Of a stretch of 64,000 nt of DNA, positions 32,901 through 40,472 are shown one piece after another; the first letter of the stretch is position 1; every line of letters starts with the position of its first letter. The DNA comes from Photobacterium marinum. Its GTDB lineage: Bacteria > Pseudomonadota > Gammaproteobacteria > Enterobacterales > Vibrionaceae. Below the pieces are notes generated by a model. That model saw only the letters and a list, made by a program, of their open reading frames with translations, was not told the origin of the DNA and did not search any database. Location: the NCBI RefSeq assembly GCF_000331515.1, contig NZ_AMZO01000013.1, positions 1 through 64,000 on the forward strand, read 5' to 3'. The position numbers and the translations under genes are program-made.

Positions 32901-34143
32901 AGCCAGCGACGTGGTTAAGATTGCTGAAATGATTGGTACGGCTGACCGCACAGCAGTGTACTACTCGATGGGTATTACTCAGCACACGACAGGTCATGAC
33001 AATGTTCGCTCAATTGCCAACCTGCAGCTGCTTTGCGGAAACCTTGGTATTGAGGGGGCTGGCATTAACCCGCTTCGTGGTCAGTCGAATGTACAGGGTG
33101 CCTGTGACATGGGGGCGCTGCCTAACAATCTTCCTGGTTATCAGAAAGTTTATAACCCGGATGTACATGCCAAGTTTGCCAAGGCGTGGAATAAGCCGGA
33201 TCTGCCATCAGAAGCTGGTTTGACCCTGACTGAAATTATCGATGCAGCTTGCCACCATAAGGTAAAAGGTCTCTATGTAATGGGTGAAAACCCGGTACTG
33301 AGTGATCCTAATCAGGCGCATGTGATTGAAGGTCTTGAAAAGCTGGACTTTCTTGTAGTTCAGGACATTTTCTTAACGGAAACTGCTCAGTATGCTGATG
33401 TGGTTCTGCCGTCATGCTCATTTGCAGAGAAGTTCGGTAACTTTACTAACACTGAACGTCGTGTTCAGCGCATCTCACCAGTGGTTAAGGCTCCGGGAGA
33501 AGCGAAAGAAGACTGGTGGATCATTCAGAGTATTGCTAATGCAATGGGCAGTGACTGGGATTATCAGTCCGTTCAGGATATTACAGAAGAGATCACTCAG
33601 TTGACTCCGCAATATGCCGGTATCCACTGGGAGCGCATCGGAAGTGAAGGTGTTCAGTGGCCATGCCGAGATGACAAGCATCCGGGAACTCGTATCATGC
33701 ACGAGAAGCAGTTCGTGCGTGGTAAAGCTGAGATGGTGGCTATCCCATTCCGATATGCCGCCGAGCTGCCTGATGATGAGTATCCGCTGGTTCTGACAAC
33801 AGGCCGTCTGTTGGAGCAGTTCCATACTGGTACTATGACCCGTAAGACGAAAGGCCTTGATAAGCTGGCTGGTCCGCGCGCTATGATTTCGGTTGACGAC
33901 GCTGAGCGTTTGGGTATCGGTAATGGTGAAATGCTACGGGTATCAACCCGCCGAGGCTATATCGACACGCCGGCATTTGTTACCAAGCGAATGCAGCAGG
34001 GCGTTGTGTTTGTACCATTCCACTTTGCGGAATCTCCGGCTAACCGTCTGACTATCACGGCGACAGACCCTCATGCCAAGATCCCTGAGTTCAAAGTAGC
34101 AGCAGTGAAAATTGAGAAGTTGGAAGATGTGCTGACAGCATAG
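29989..34143 (+). CDS. Formate dehydrogenase alpha subunit fused to 2Fe-2S and GltD-like domains
   Basis: A 1384-residue cytoplasmic-looking enzyme. Order: 2Fe-2S ferredoxin-like start (about 1-75; CGLNKDGEKVPCGLCVVEVE); glutamate-synthase small-subunit-like Fe-S/FAD/NAD(P)H part (about 85-580; CQTACPAGVDIQSYLYHI, VAIIGSGPGGLTCGYYL, KVAVIGGGNTAIDCAR); two ferredoxin clusters (about 620-690; CISCGQCVQACNENAVHGA, CVQCGACVQVCPTGAL); molybdopterin oxidoreductase (about 700-1384) with CTYCGVGCKV. The metal ligand is Cys in HCARLCHASTVTGL, not selenocysteine. It should oxidise formate to CO2 and pass electrons to NAD(P). The GltD-like part probably replaces separate FdhB-type subunits. No FdhD or accessory genes are adjacent. 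The ATG at 29989 follows TGAGG by six bases; 29977 is possible. Confidence 0.9.
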   Translation: MNNVTIDGQVVAVDSQQTLLEAATQCQIEIPSLCGLNKDGEKVPCGLCVVEVEGQGIQRACEIKPVEGMKVTTQSEALAESRRKALNRILSDHYADCEAPCQTACPAGVDIQSYLYHISQNDHQKAIEVIKRTLPMPLSIGRVCPAFCEAECRRGLVDEPLAIRQLKRHAADADLEAQEQYVPERKPAKNKSVAIIGSGPGGLTCGYYLSNEGYNVTVYEAMPETGGWLRYGIPEYRLPKAILDKEVDLMCRNGMKIETGKELGKDFLLSELVNGFDAVCLAVGASKAVEMNYEGSDLDGCYLGVDYLKDYVTEKQYTTGKKVAVIGGGNTAIDCARTAVRDGADTTLIYRRTRDEMPAEDYEIEEAEHEGVKFHFLTNPVENIAGDNGRVCEVKLEKMALGEPDSSGRRRPQSTGEYFTEAFDTVVAAVSQKPDLTFLDNDNIELPLTRWATLESEAGTMHSGVENIFSIGDFRRGPATAIEAVADGRVAAQAIDRFFNGDMENIPVKPFNSHKEAKLKQVDPEHFTNIKKVMRAVMPELSLEARELSFDEVEKGFMNEEAIREAERCLECGCQANTDCKLRDYATEYKVDNNDFDTESRQKFCVDTSSEFIVFDANRCISCGQCVQACNENAVHGALSFMKNPDGGSANRPECRPGFENGYNMGDSNCVQCGACVQVCPTGALVDARDKSQGRIEMLKPVDTICTYCGVGCKVTMYVDESRNQIRYVQGAKDSPVNDGMLCVKGRFGFDFVHSSERLTTPLIRKDGELLPASWDEALSLVAEKLGDIKEQHGSDALAGFSSAKTTNEDNFAFQKFVRRELGTNNVDHCARLCHASTVTGLEASLGSGAMTNDIPGIKHSDLVFIIGSDTTSAHPIIASHIKQAIRKGTARLIVADPKRIDMVEHAELYVAQRPGTDVMLINGIMQQIIKNGWQDEQYIAERVEGYEQLKAEVMSDAYTPDKVELITGVKASDVVKIAEMIGTADRTAVYYSMGITQHTTGHDNVRSIANLQLLCGNLGIEGAGINPLRGQSNVQGACDMGALPNNLPGYQKVYNPDVHAKFAKAWNKPDLPSEAGLTLTEIIDAACHHKVKGLYVMGENPVLSDPNQAHVIEGLEKLDFLVVQDIFLTETAQYADVVLPSCSFAEKFGNFTNTERRVQRISPVVKAPGEAKEDWWIIQSIANAMGSDWDYQSVQDITEEITQLTPQYAGIHWERIGSEGVQWPCRDDKHPGTRIMHEKQFVRGKAEMVAIPFRYAAELPDDEYPLVLTTGRLLEQFHTGTMTRKTKGLDKLAGPRAMISVDDAERLGIGNGEMLRVSTRRGYIDTPAFVTKRMQQGVVFVPFHFAESPANRLTITATDPHAKIPEFKVAAVKIEKLEDVLTA

Positions 34144-34174
34144 GCAGAGCTTTAATACTGCTAGATAATGATGA

Positions 34175-34206
34175 AAACACCCGGTATTTTACCGGGTGTT
34201 TTTTTA
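34175..34206 (+). terminator. Terminator after formate dehydrogenase
   Basis: AACACCCGGTA - TTT - TACCGGGTGTTTTTTT. Strong stem and T-run about 32 bp past the stop. Confidence 0.93.
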
Positions 34207-34634
34207 TGTTCACTATTATCCTGAACCGTTTTTGGTGTTGTGAATGGCTTTTTGCCTGATCTTGATAACATCGCATATTAAAACCCAAATTCCACATTTA
34301 ATATGTCAAGATTTATAAATCGTGATTTCTCATTCTGATTTTGACGTTCGCTTTGTGCTTTTTTTAACACAAACATTTACAGATGTGGCGCTTGAAAAGA
34401 TTTCTTACAATTATTTACAGGTGTAACAATCGGTTGGCTTTTTATTTGATTTTATTTTTAAATTCATGATCTTAAGTCTTTTCAAAATGTAAATTCAAGG
34501 GCGGGTGCTGTTAATTATTTGCTGCGTGAATATTATACAAGTATGAAATAAGCACAAAAGGTGGGAAAATGAAACTGCTGACTATGGTATGGAAAGAAAT
34601 GACCTTTTCTCATTAGTTATACTGAGGTGTGCTT
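34207..34634. other. Intergenic region, no gene seen
   Basis: About 430 bp, very A+T-rich, with no supported frame on either strand. It should carry the promoter of the small membrane protein at 34635. Confidence 0.5.
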
Positions 34635-35018
34635 ATGAAGTTCGCTCTGATTTTTCTGATTTCGTCTCTTGGCGGAGTGCTTTCTGGTGAACACTTCCAC
34701 TCATTTATGGCCGGCTTTGGTGTTGCGGCTGTAGCTGTAGGTACAGGTTACTGGTTGGCATTTCGTTGTTCAACACGTTACCCGCAGCTAGCATTGTTGA
34801 TGTTGCTAATGGGCATGATGGCTAAGATGGGGGTGACCATCGCCGGTGTTATGTGGGGACTAGAAGCCAATGTGATCAATTCACCGATTGTATTTTCGCT
34901 TTCATATCTGTTTTTCTCTATCGTTGTTACTTACCTGTATTCAAAACTGCGTGAGTTTCAAATGGCCAGGGCTGTTAGTACTAAGGGTCAAGATAGCCTG
35001 AAAGCAAAAACCGTATAA
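34635..35018 (+). CDS. Small inner-membrane protein, unknown function
   Basis: A 127-residue protein with four hydrophobic helices (about 1-15, 22-42, 52-75 and 82-105) and a polar C-terminal tail. The layout resembles AtpI-like small membrane proteins, but no signature was recognised. The ATG at 34635 is preferred over GTG at 34629 because TGAGGTG lies at the right distance. Monocistronic, followed by its own terminator. Confidence 0.65.
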   Translation: MKFALIFLISSLGGVLSGEHFHSFMAGFGVAAVAVGTGYWLAFRCSTRYPQLALLMLLMGMMAKMGVTIAGVMWGLEANVINSPIVFSLSYLFFSIVVTYLYSKLREFQMARAVSTKGQDSLKAKTV

Positions 35019-35036
35019 TTAATTGGTTTAATTTTT

Positions 35037-35062
35037 AAAAGCGGGTGTAAAGCCCGCTTTCG
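35037..35062 (+). terminator. Terminator after small membrane protein
   Basis: AAAGCGGG-TGTAAA-GCCCGCTTT, 18 bp past the stop. Short T-run. Confidence 0.75.
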
Positions 35063-35094
35063 TATGTTTATAAATCAAATTTAGCGATAGTTAT

Positions 35095-35131
35095 AAAAAA
35101 TGCCAGTCAGATATTCTGCCAGGCATTTTTG
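35095..35131 (-). terminator. Terminator-like hairpin downstream of nagA
   Basis: AAAAAATGCC...GGCATTTTT with the partly paired core AGTCAGATATTCTGCCA. A and T runs on both sides allow bidirectional action. It lies about 95 bp past the nagA stop. Confidence 0.65.
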
Positions 35132-35224
35132 TTTTCTTGTTAAGCACTTACCAAATGGTTTGTCTTGTCGAAATTGTTTTGCTATTTGCATTCTGCGGGT
35201 TTGGAGCAGAAGGTGACAACCAGT

Positions 35225-36349
35225 TTAATTGCAATAAACTCCCATTTGGAAAACAGCGCCAATCTCATTCTCATTGGTAAGTAAAGTGATATTTGCTTTA
35301 TAACCGGGAGCCAGCCTTCCGTAGCAGTCATCAATATTTAATGCTTTTGCTGGATATAGAGTTGCCATACGCAGGGCTTCTTCACGGTTTAATCCGACAT
35401 ATTTTATTAAGTTACGGATACCATCAAGCATAGTGATTGTTGAGCCCGCAATTGTGCCGTCTGCGTAATGGCATTTACCATCTGTGACATAAGCTGTAAT
35501 CCCGGCCATGTCATATTCGGTGATATCCGTACCGGCAGGGGTGACCGCATCTGTGATTAAGAAAAGCTTTTCACCAAGGATTTCATGGGCAACTCGTACA
35601 GAGGGAAATGCAGAGTGGATACCATCAACAATGATCCCTGCATAAGGTTTTTTATCGAAGATGTAACCAACGGCACCGGGTTCTCTTGAGCCGAACGGTG
35701 ACATTGCGTTGAACAGATGGGTTGCCATATGGAAGCCGCTTTTGGCTTCTAGCTCGTCGTAGGTTGCATTGGTATGGCCTAAAGAAACAGTAATGCCTGC
35801 ATTTGTAAGGATGTCGATAACAGATTGAGCAGTATTTTCCGGGGCTAAAGTAATGACACTGATTTTATCGGCATGATCAGCCAGGAAGTAGGCTGTCATT
35901 TCGTCGAGATGCCGGATGTGGATGGGATCATGTGCGCCTTTTTTCTCTTTGCTGATAAAAGGGCCTTCAAGGTGCAACCCCAGGATGCCTTCTGCTTCTC
36001 TGTTTTCGATATCACCAATAAGCTCCAGGACTTTTCTCATGTCATGGTCGCCACTGGTAATGAAAGTCGGCAGATATTGAGTTGTACCAAATTTGAGGTT
36101 GGTGTGATTCATGATATCCAGGGTCTTTTTCTGAATATCCGTATTTAGCATCACGCCGCCACAACCGTTTAGCTGAATGTCTATAAAACCGGCTGTTGCT
36201 GTCAGCCCGCTGGCATTGAATGTTTGCTCTGGCAGGCTGATTTCGTTCATCGGGAGGATATTCTGAATGGTATCGCCTTCGACTAGGATAGCCTGGTTAG
36301 CTTTGGTAGTTTGGCCATCAAATACATCTACATGGATAATTGCAAACAT
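35225..36349 (-). CDS. nagA: N-acetylglucosamine-6-phosphate deacetylase
   Basis: A 374-residue amidohydrolase-fold enzyme that removes acetate from GlcNAc-6-phosphate in the catabolism of chitin-derived sugars and in cell-wall recycling. Seen: GFIDIQLNGCGGV near residue 55, ILGLHLEGPFISKEKKGAH near 120-140 (metal-binding Glu), SLGHTNATYDE and MATHLFNAMSPF (metal-binding His), and FLITDAVTPAGT with the catalytic Asp. Normal length. It stands apart from nagB and nagE, but a NagC-like palindrome lies 59 bp upstream, so GlcNAc control is likely. Confidence 0.95.
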   Translation of the reverse strand: MFAIIHVDVFDGQTTKANQAILVEGDTIQNILPMNEISLPEQTFNASGLTATAGFIDIQLNGCGGVMLNTDIQKKTLDIMNHTNLKFGTTQYLPTFITSGDHDMRKVLELIGDIENREAEGILGLHLEGPFISKEKKGAHDPIHIRHLDEMTAYFLADHADKISVITLAPENTAQSVIDILTNAGITVSLGHTNATYDELEAKSGFHMATHLFNAMSPFGSREPGAVGYIFDKKPYAGIIVDGIHSAFPSVRVAHEILGEKLFLITDAVTPAGTDITEYDMAGITAYVTDGKCHYADGTIAGSTITMLDGIRNLIKYVGLNREEALRMATLYPAKALNIDDCYGRLAPGYKANITLLTNENEIGAVFQMGVYCN

Positions 36350-36407
36350 AGGCGTCTCTGCTGGAGTTGTCTGGAATTTTTCTAATCTTGTGATTTATTA
36401 CTTCTTG

Positions 36408-36430
36408 CTTATTTTTTGTTCAAAAATAAG
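36408..36430. promoter_or_regulatory. Putative NagC operator upstream of nagA
   Basis: CTTATTTTT-TGTTC-AAAAATAAG: perfect 9-base arms and a 5-base spacer, 23 bp in total, which is the size and TTATT...AATAA pattern of NagC sites. It lies 59 bp upstream of nagA. A weak terminator is the alternative reading. Confidence 0.45.
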
Positions 36431-36639
36431 ATAGTGTTGTTAGGTGTCACAGTCAACCGAACTGTTCGATCTTTGCTGGCGTACCTGCACTCTTTATCAG
36501 CGGGCAAAAACAGGTTTTCATTTGTATTTGGTATCCGTCTGGCAGAACGATTCGGCTTGAGGCAAAATACGCGGTTTCGTATTAAATAATAATTATCTGA
36601 TTTCAGGTTTATTCTGAAGTTTGAGAGAAGAGGTAACAC

Positions 36640-37401
36640 ATGGCTTGGTTCGATTGGCCATTCATCTTATCTAGTGTTTTTGCCCAATTGTCGATTGGTG
36701 CATTTCTGATTTTAAGCGCTGTGATTTTCAGCGGCAAACTATGCTTTGGTCAGAGTGACCGCCTGCACCGGACAATGCCTGTATTATGGCTTCTGTTGTT
36801 TACTTCGCTGATCTTGCGTGAAGTCAATCTGATGCTGTCACAAGTTCATTCTGTTTATAGTTTTAGTACAGAAGCTATGCTGGTGACTGTTTTCTTTGTT
36901 CTGGCACTGTTGTACTGGTTCGCAGAGAAAGCCTTACTGGGTAACGATAAACTAAGAAAAGTGATGCTGGCGGTTGTTGTATTGAGTGGTCTGCTTTATT
37001 TGGGACATGGCCTGATTCAACGAAGTGAACACTGGCTGGTGGCTGCCCACTTTATTGCGACAACACTATGTGGTGGAACGTTATTGGCTCACACCGCTTT
37101 GGTGCGAGCAGAACATAAAGTGGAAGAAGTAAATAAGTACCTGCCTGCATTGGGTGCTGTTATCGCAGTGGTTTGTTTCCTGACGGGTATTCCACAATTG
37201 GCTGACCTTGCACAACGTGCAGAAGTGCTGAATGAAGTTGGGCCTTTCGTCGCGCATGTCTTCAGCCTGGGATTACTGCTAGCTTCAGTCGGAGTATGGT
37301 TGATGCCAACTCTGACAAAGAGTAAGCCGGCCCTGAATGTAATGTCTTTTGCGCTGATTCTGAGTCTGGTTTCTTCGTATTGTGCAGGTGTTGGTTACTA
37401 A
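36640..37401 (+). CDS. DmsC-like dimethyl sulfoxide reductase membrane anchor
   Basis: A 253-residue protein with about eight membrane helices, resembling the DmsC/YnfH anchor that oxidises menaquinol and feeds electrons to DMSO or TMAO reductases. The first helix region MAWFDWPFILSSVFAQLSIG and the even helix spacing fit the family; length is slightly short. No dmsA or dmsB gene is adjacent, so it is an orphan anchor here; its partner may be elsewhere or the gene may serve another reductase. Preceded by GAGAAGAGG. Confidence 0.75.
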   Translation: MAWFDWPFILSSVFAQLSIGAFLILSAVIFSGKLCFGQSDRLHRTMPVLWLLLFTSLILREVNLMLSQVHSVYSFSTEAMLVTVFFVLALLYWFAEKALLGNDKLRKVMLAVVVLSGLLYLGHGLIQRSEHWLVAAHFIATTLCGGTLLAHTALVRAEHKVEEVNKYLPALGAVIAVVCFLTGIPQLADLAQRAEVLNEVGPFVAHVFSLGLLLASVGVWLMPTLTKSKPALNVMSFALILSLVSSYCAGVGY

Positions 37402-37447
37402 TTGTTAATTGCTATAACGAGTTCAACAAAAAGCCGATGATTGTTCA

Positions 37448-37714
37448 TTAGTGCTGATCGTTTAAGAAGACTTGAATGATCCTCGGGTTGATAGATAATC
37501 CCTAATCATTTGTTGGTTAGGGATTTTTTTGTTTACGTAAGAGCTTGAATTAGCTTTTGAGTTTGTAGAAGAAAATGGCTCATTTGAATCCGTTATTAAT
37601 TCATTCGATGCTGATTGGATAGAGCAATTCCTTTTAGCAACAGACAAAGTTAGTATCCGGCGGCGCCGGTTACCAGCCCTGCAAGCTGTTTGGCTTGTAA
37701 TTTTCATGGGCTGA
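37448..37714 (+). pseudogene. IS4-family transposase N-terminal remnant with upstream hairpin
   Basis: A hairpin (ATCCCTAA...TTAGGGAT plus T-run, 37498-37531) is followed by an open frame without a start: GAG at 37541 to TGA at 37712. It encodes FEFVEENGSFESVINSFDA, then DWIEQFLLATDKVSIRRRR and LPALQAVWLVI, the N-terminal domain of IS4-type transposases (DWIE......SIRRRRLP). The rest of the IS is gone. A diverged second copy of the same hairpin and start lies at 60035-60232. Confidence 0.7.
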
Positions 37715-37739
37715 TGCGAAATCAATTTATCAAAGAATT

Positions 37740-38069
37740 CTGATTTAAGAGAATGTAGGTAAAGAGCTTTATCGTTCAATCTACATTATCTGGAACATGA
37801 AGGATTGCGAGGTTATGGAGTTAAATATCCAGCTAGACCATGTTCATCTTGTTGCGATAATTCCTCCAAAGGTATCGACTTTAACTCTGATGGGTGTATT
37901 GAAAGGGCGAACGGCAATATGGATCTTTAATAAATTTCCGCATATTAGAGAGAAGTTATGCGGAAATTATTTTTGGGCGAGATTCAAGCTTCTGAACCGA
38001 CCATTTCAACCGTATTATGCTCCCTCAACTGGTCTATCAGCGTGTACGTTCGAGTTCGTTCGACATTAA
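37740..38069 (+). pseudogene. IS200/IS605-type TnpA remnant
   Basis: The frame from ATG at 37797 reads ELNIQLDHVHLVAIIPPKVS, then LMGVLKGRTAIWIFNKFPHI and GNYFWAR, the middle of a Y1 (HUH) transposase; the His pair HVH is the metal site. The N-terminus is out of frame or lost and the catalytic Tyr part downstream of FWAR (normally YCVDTVG..) is replaced by unrelated sequence. Not functional. Confidence 0.75.
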
Positions 38070-38359
38070 GAGAATTGTGGCTTTTTTAGAATGGTTTTTT
38101 CTCGCTCTAGACGAGATTAATGCGCGCCTCTAGTTATTGGATCTTCTGTTGCTCAGTCGTTAACGCTTTGGAGTTCGGTGTTACATGTACCTTGCCGCTA
38201 TTCATTTAGATATGAGTATTAATGCTAATTGGTCGGTATTGTTCAATCATTGAGGGCTCTTTTTTGCTTCTTGTTCATGATTGATTCATGTTTGTTCCGA
38301 TAGACTGCAAGTCATAGAGATGAAGATAGATATATCAACAGATGAAAAGAGGCTGGTGT

Positions 38360-38638
38360 ATGAAGAATTTTGTTGCGAGTGTCGTTGCTTTGATTGTCGG
38401 TTTTTTCACATTAACACTGGCAGCAGTAATGGGGCTATTTGTTAGCATCGCAGCTTTGATTGCTCGTCCGTTTATTAAAAAGAAGATGACTGCCGCCTAT
38501 GAAGAAGCAGTAAGGCAGCAGGGGCAGCCTTTCTCCCAGAGTATGAATGGCACTGTTATTGACGGTGAGTATGATGACATTACAGATAGAGTGAAGCAGT
38601 CACATTCACGTCAGTTTTGTAATGCATCAAATTTATAG
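38360..38638 (+). CDS. Small membrane protein, unknown function
   Basis: A 92-residue protein with one long or two short hydrophobic helices (about residues 3-36), then a basic stretch (RPFIKKKM) and a polar tail (VIDGEYDDIT). No family recognised. The ATG at 38360 directly starts the membrane segment; an upstream ATG at 38342 would add six residues. Followed by a strong terminator. Confidence 0.6.
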   Translation: MKNFVASVVALIVGFFTLTLAAVMGLFVSIAALIARPFIKKKMTAAYEEAVRQQGQPFSQSMNGTVIDGEYDDITDRVKQSHSRQFCNASNL

Positions 38639-38647
38639 CTAAATAGT

Positions 38648-38686
38648 AAAAAACGCCGCCAGTAATTTCACTGGCGGCGTTTTTGT
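38648..38686 (+). terminator. Terminator after small membrane protein
   Basis: AAAAACGCCGCCAGT - AATTTC - ACTGGCGGCGTTTTTGTTT. Very strong stem, bidirectional. Confidence 0.93.
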
Positions 38687-38734
38687 TTGGCTCATTAATT
38701 CTAGAGCCTAACTCCAGAAGCAACCGGAATGCTA

Positions 38735-39250
38735 TCAGCGGTTTCTTTGCAGACAATTGAAAAAGTCATCTAAATCTCGGCTGTCAGCATTGAAGCGATA
38801 ACGGTTTCCGGATCTTTTAATTTCGAAGTGTCCTTCGTCCTGATGTACAAGCTTAGTGAACACATCAAATGCCTGCTTGTCGCTGGTTCCTCCCAACATA
38901 ACCAGCCGGGTCACACTATGTTTGTTTCCATTCTTGCGCCAGTTTGCTGTGAAAACTTCAACTGGCTGTCCGGAACGGTAATAGCTGATATTTTCAAACC
39001 CTGCGGGATGATTGATATCTGCTTTGATTGCGATGTAACGGTGTCTGTGCCGGACGTCAGTGATCATTGCCAACTGCATATTGCTCTCGAACTTTTTCTG
39101 ATCATTTTTAAAAAGATGAAAGATATCCAGACGACATTGGTTTTCGTTGATTTCTGTTGAGCTGACAGGGTGTAGGGCTGCTTGTAATGGTAAGCAGAAT
39201 ATAAGTAATAAGGCACTGATAACACGAAGCAAAAAATTGATTTTATACAT
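38735..39250 (-). CDS. Periplasmic protein, unknown function
   Basis: A 171-residue protein with a signal peptide (hydrophobic about residues 5-20, cleavage near LQA). Two Cys, one near the N-terminus of the mature part (NQCRLD) and one near the end (FFNCLQ), could form a disulfide. No family recognised. The start at 39250 is used because GGAGG lies nine bases upstream; the longer GTG start would overlap that site. Confidence 0.65.
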   Translation of the reverse strand: MYKINFLLRVISALLLIFCLPLQAALHPVSSTEINENQCRLDIFHLFKNDQKKFESNMQLAMITDVRHRHRYIAIKADINHPAGFENISYYRSGQPVEVFTANWRKNGNKHSVTRLVMLGGTSDKQAFDVFTKLVHQDEGHFEIKRSGNRYRFNADSRDLDDFFNCLQRNR

Positions 39251-39373
39251 ACGACACATTTCCTCCACAGGCTTACTCCCTATGATAGTGATTGAATTTG
39301 AGTTGTATGTGTCTCACTTCATAAACACCTTTGATAATTTTAAGAATAGTCTGTATTAAGCTCGATTTAAGTT

Positions 39374-40351
39374 TTAAGGGTTGTATATCTTTGCTTTTAC
39401 CATCCTTCTGTATTGAATTGGTGTCATGCTGAACTGTTTTTGAAAACGGGTTGAAAAGTGATAAGCATCCTTGTAGCCCACTTGTTCAGCAACATCCTGA
39501 ACTGACATACCAAAATCACGAAGCAATTGTTGAGCAACTTCCATCCGTATTTTTTGCAGATATTGGTGCGGCGATTCTCCGACCTGATCTTTAAATTTAC
39601 GATTAAAGGTACGTAGCGGCAGGCCACAATGATCAGCGATGACCTGAGTAGTAATGGGGGTTGAAAGGTTTCGCTTCATCCAGTCCTGCGCCAGTGCTAT
39701 CGACTCATCAAACTGCACTTGGCCACCGATCTGGTAAAACGGCTGCTGGGTGGATTTGGATATCTCATGACCAAAGTGAGTTTCAATGGTATTTGCCGTT
39801 TTTTGGCCGAAGTTTTCTGCAATCAGATAGAGGATCATTTCAGACTGGGAGTTGATACTTCCGGTGCAGAACAGGCCATTGGCAGCGGTAATAGATGCTT
39901 GTCTGTTCAGTCGGATTTTAGGATAGCGTGTTGCGAATTTATCGTAGTAATACCAATGAGTTGTGGCAACCTGGTTGTCCAGTAAACCGCTTTCTGCCAG
40001 CCAAATAACGCCTGTTCCAGTTGCTACCAGTTGTGCACCTTGCTGATATTGCTTCTTCAGCCAGGGAATGATCTCCGGTGCTTGGTGAAGGGCTGACATT
40101 GGGTTCCCCCACATTGGTGGCAGAATGATGGTGTCGAAAGTCTGCTCGTCGCTGAAAGTAATATCCGGTTGAAGTTTGAGACCGGCGGGAACCTTAGGTG
40201 GCTCTAACGTAGGAGCAACCAGTTTGATTTCAAAGGGGGCTGATTTTTGTTGTTGGCGAGGGCGAAGGCTTGCTGCGCTGCTCAACATCTCTGCTGCCAG
40301 CGAGACACCGGTCACTAAGGCGCGATGATAAAGGGCAAAAGCAACTTTCAT
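39374..40351 (-). CDS. GlxA-family AraC-type regulator
   Basis: A 325-residue regulator. Residues about 1-185 form a DJ-1/PfpI-like domain (FDTIILPPMWGNP, LVATGTGVIWLAESGLL), and about 220-320 form an AraC helix-turn-helix pair (TTQVIADHCGLPLRTFNRKFK, then VQDVAEQVGYKDAYHFSTRFQ). This layout is shared by GlxA, ArgR and the CdhR/GbdR group, often tied to arginine, carnitine or betaine use. The usual nucleophile Cys of PfpI is not seen at the elbow (GTGVI), so it is a sensor rather than an enzyme. Divergent from fabY. Confidence 0.85.
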   Translation of the reverse strand: MKVAFALYHRALVTGVSLAAEMLSSAASLRPRQQQKSAPFEIKLVAPTLEPPKVPAGLKLQPDITFSDEQTFDTIILPPMWGNPMSALHQAPEIIPWLKKQYQQGAQLVATGTGVIWLAESGLLDNQVATTHWYYYDKFATRYPKIRLNRQASITAANGLFCTGSINSQSEMILYLIAENFGQKTANTIETHFGHEISKSTQQPFYQIGGQVQFDESIALAQDWMKRNLSTPITTQVIADHCGLPLRTFNRKFKDQVGESPHQYLQKIRMEVAQQLLRDFGMSVQDVAEQVGYKDAYHFSTRFQKQFSMTPIQYRRMVKAKIYNP

Positions 40352-40472
40352 ATTTAGAATCACTTATGGGTGTTTGGCCTGATTGGCAGTGATTTTGGCA
40401 TATATTTTAGGTGAATGAACAGCGTAAATTGGTAACCTATGCGCCATCGCAATAAAAAGAAATAGGTTTAGG

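Noticed and set aside
37462-37779. Minus-strand 105-residue frame at the IS4 remnant
   Set aside because: The opposite strand encodes a recognisable transposase N-terminus; the minus frame has no support.
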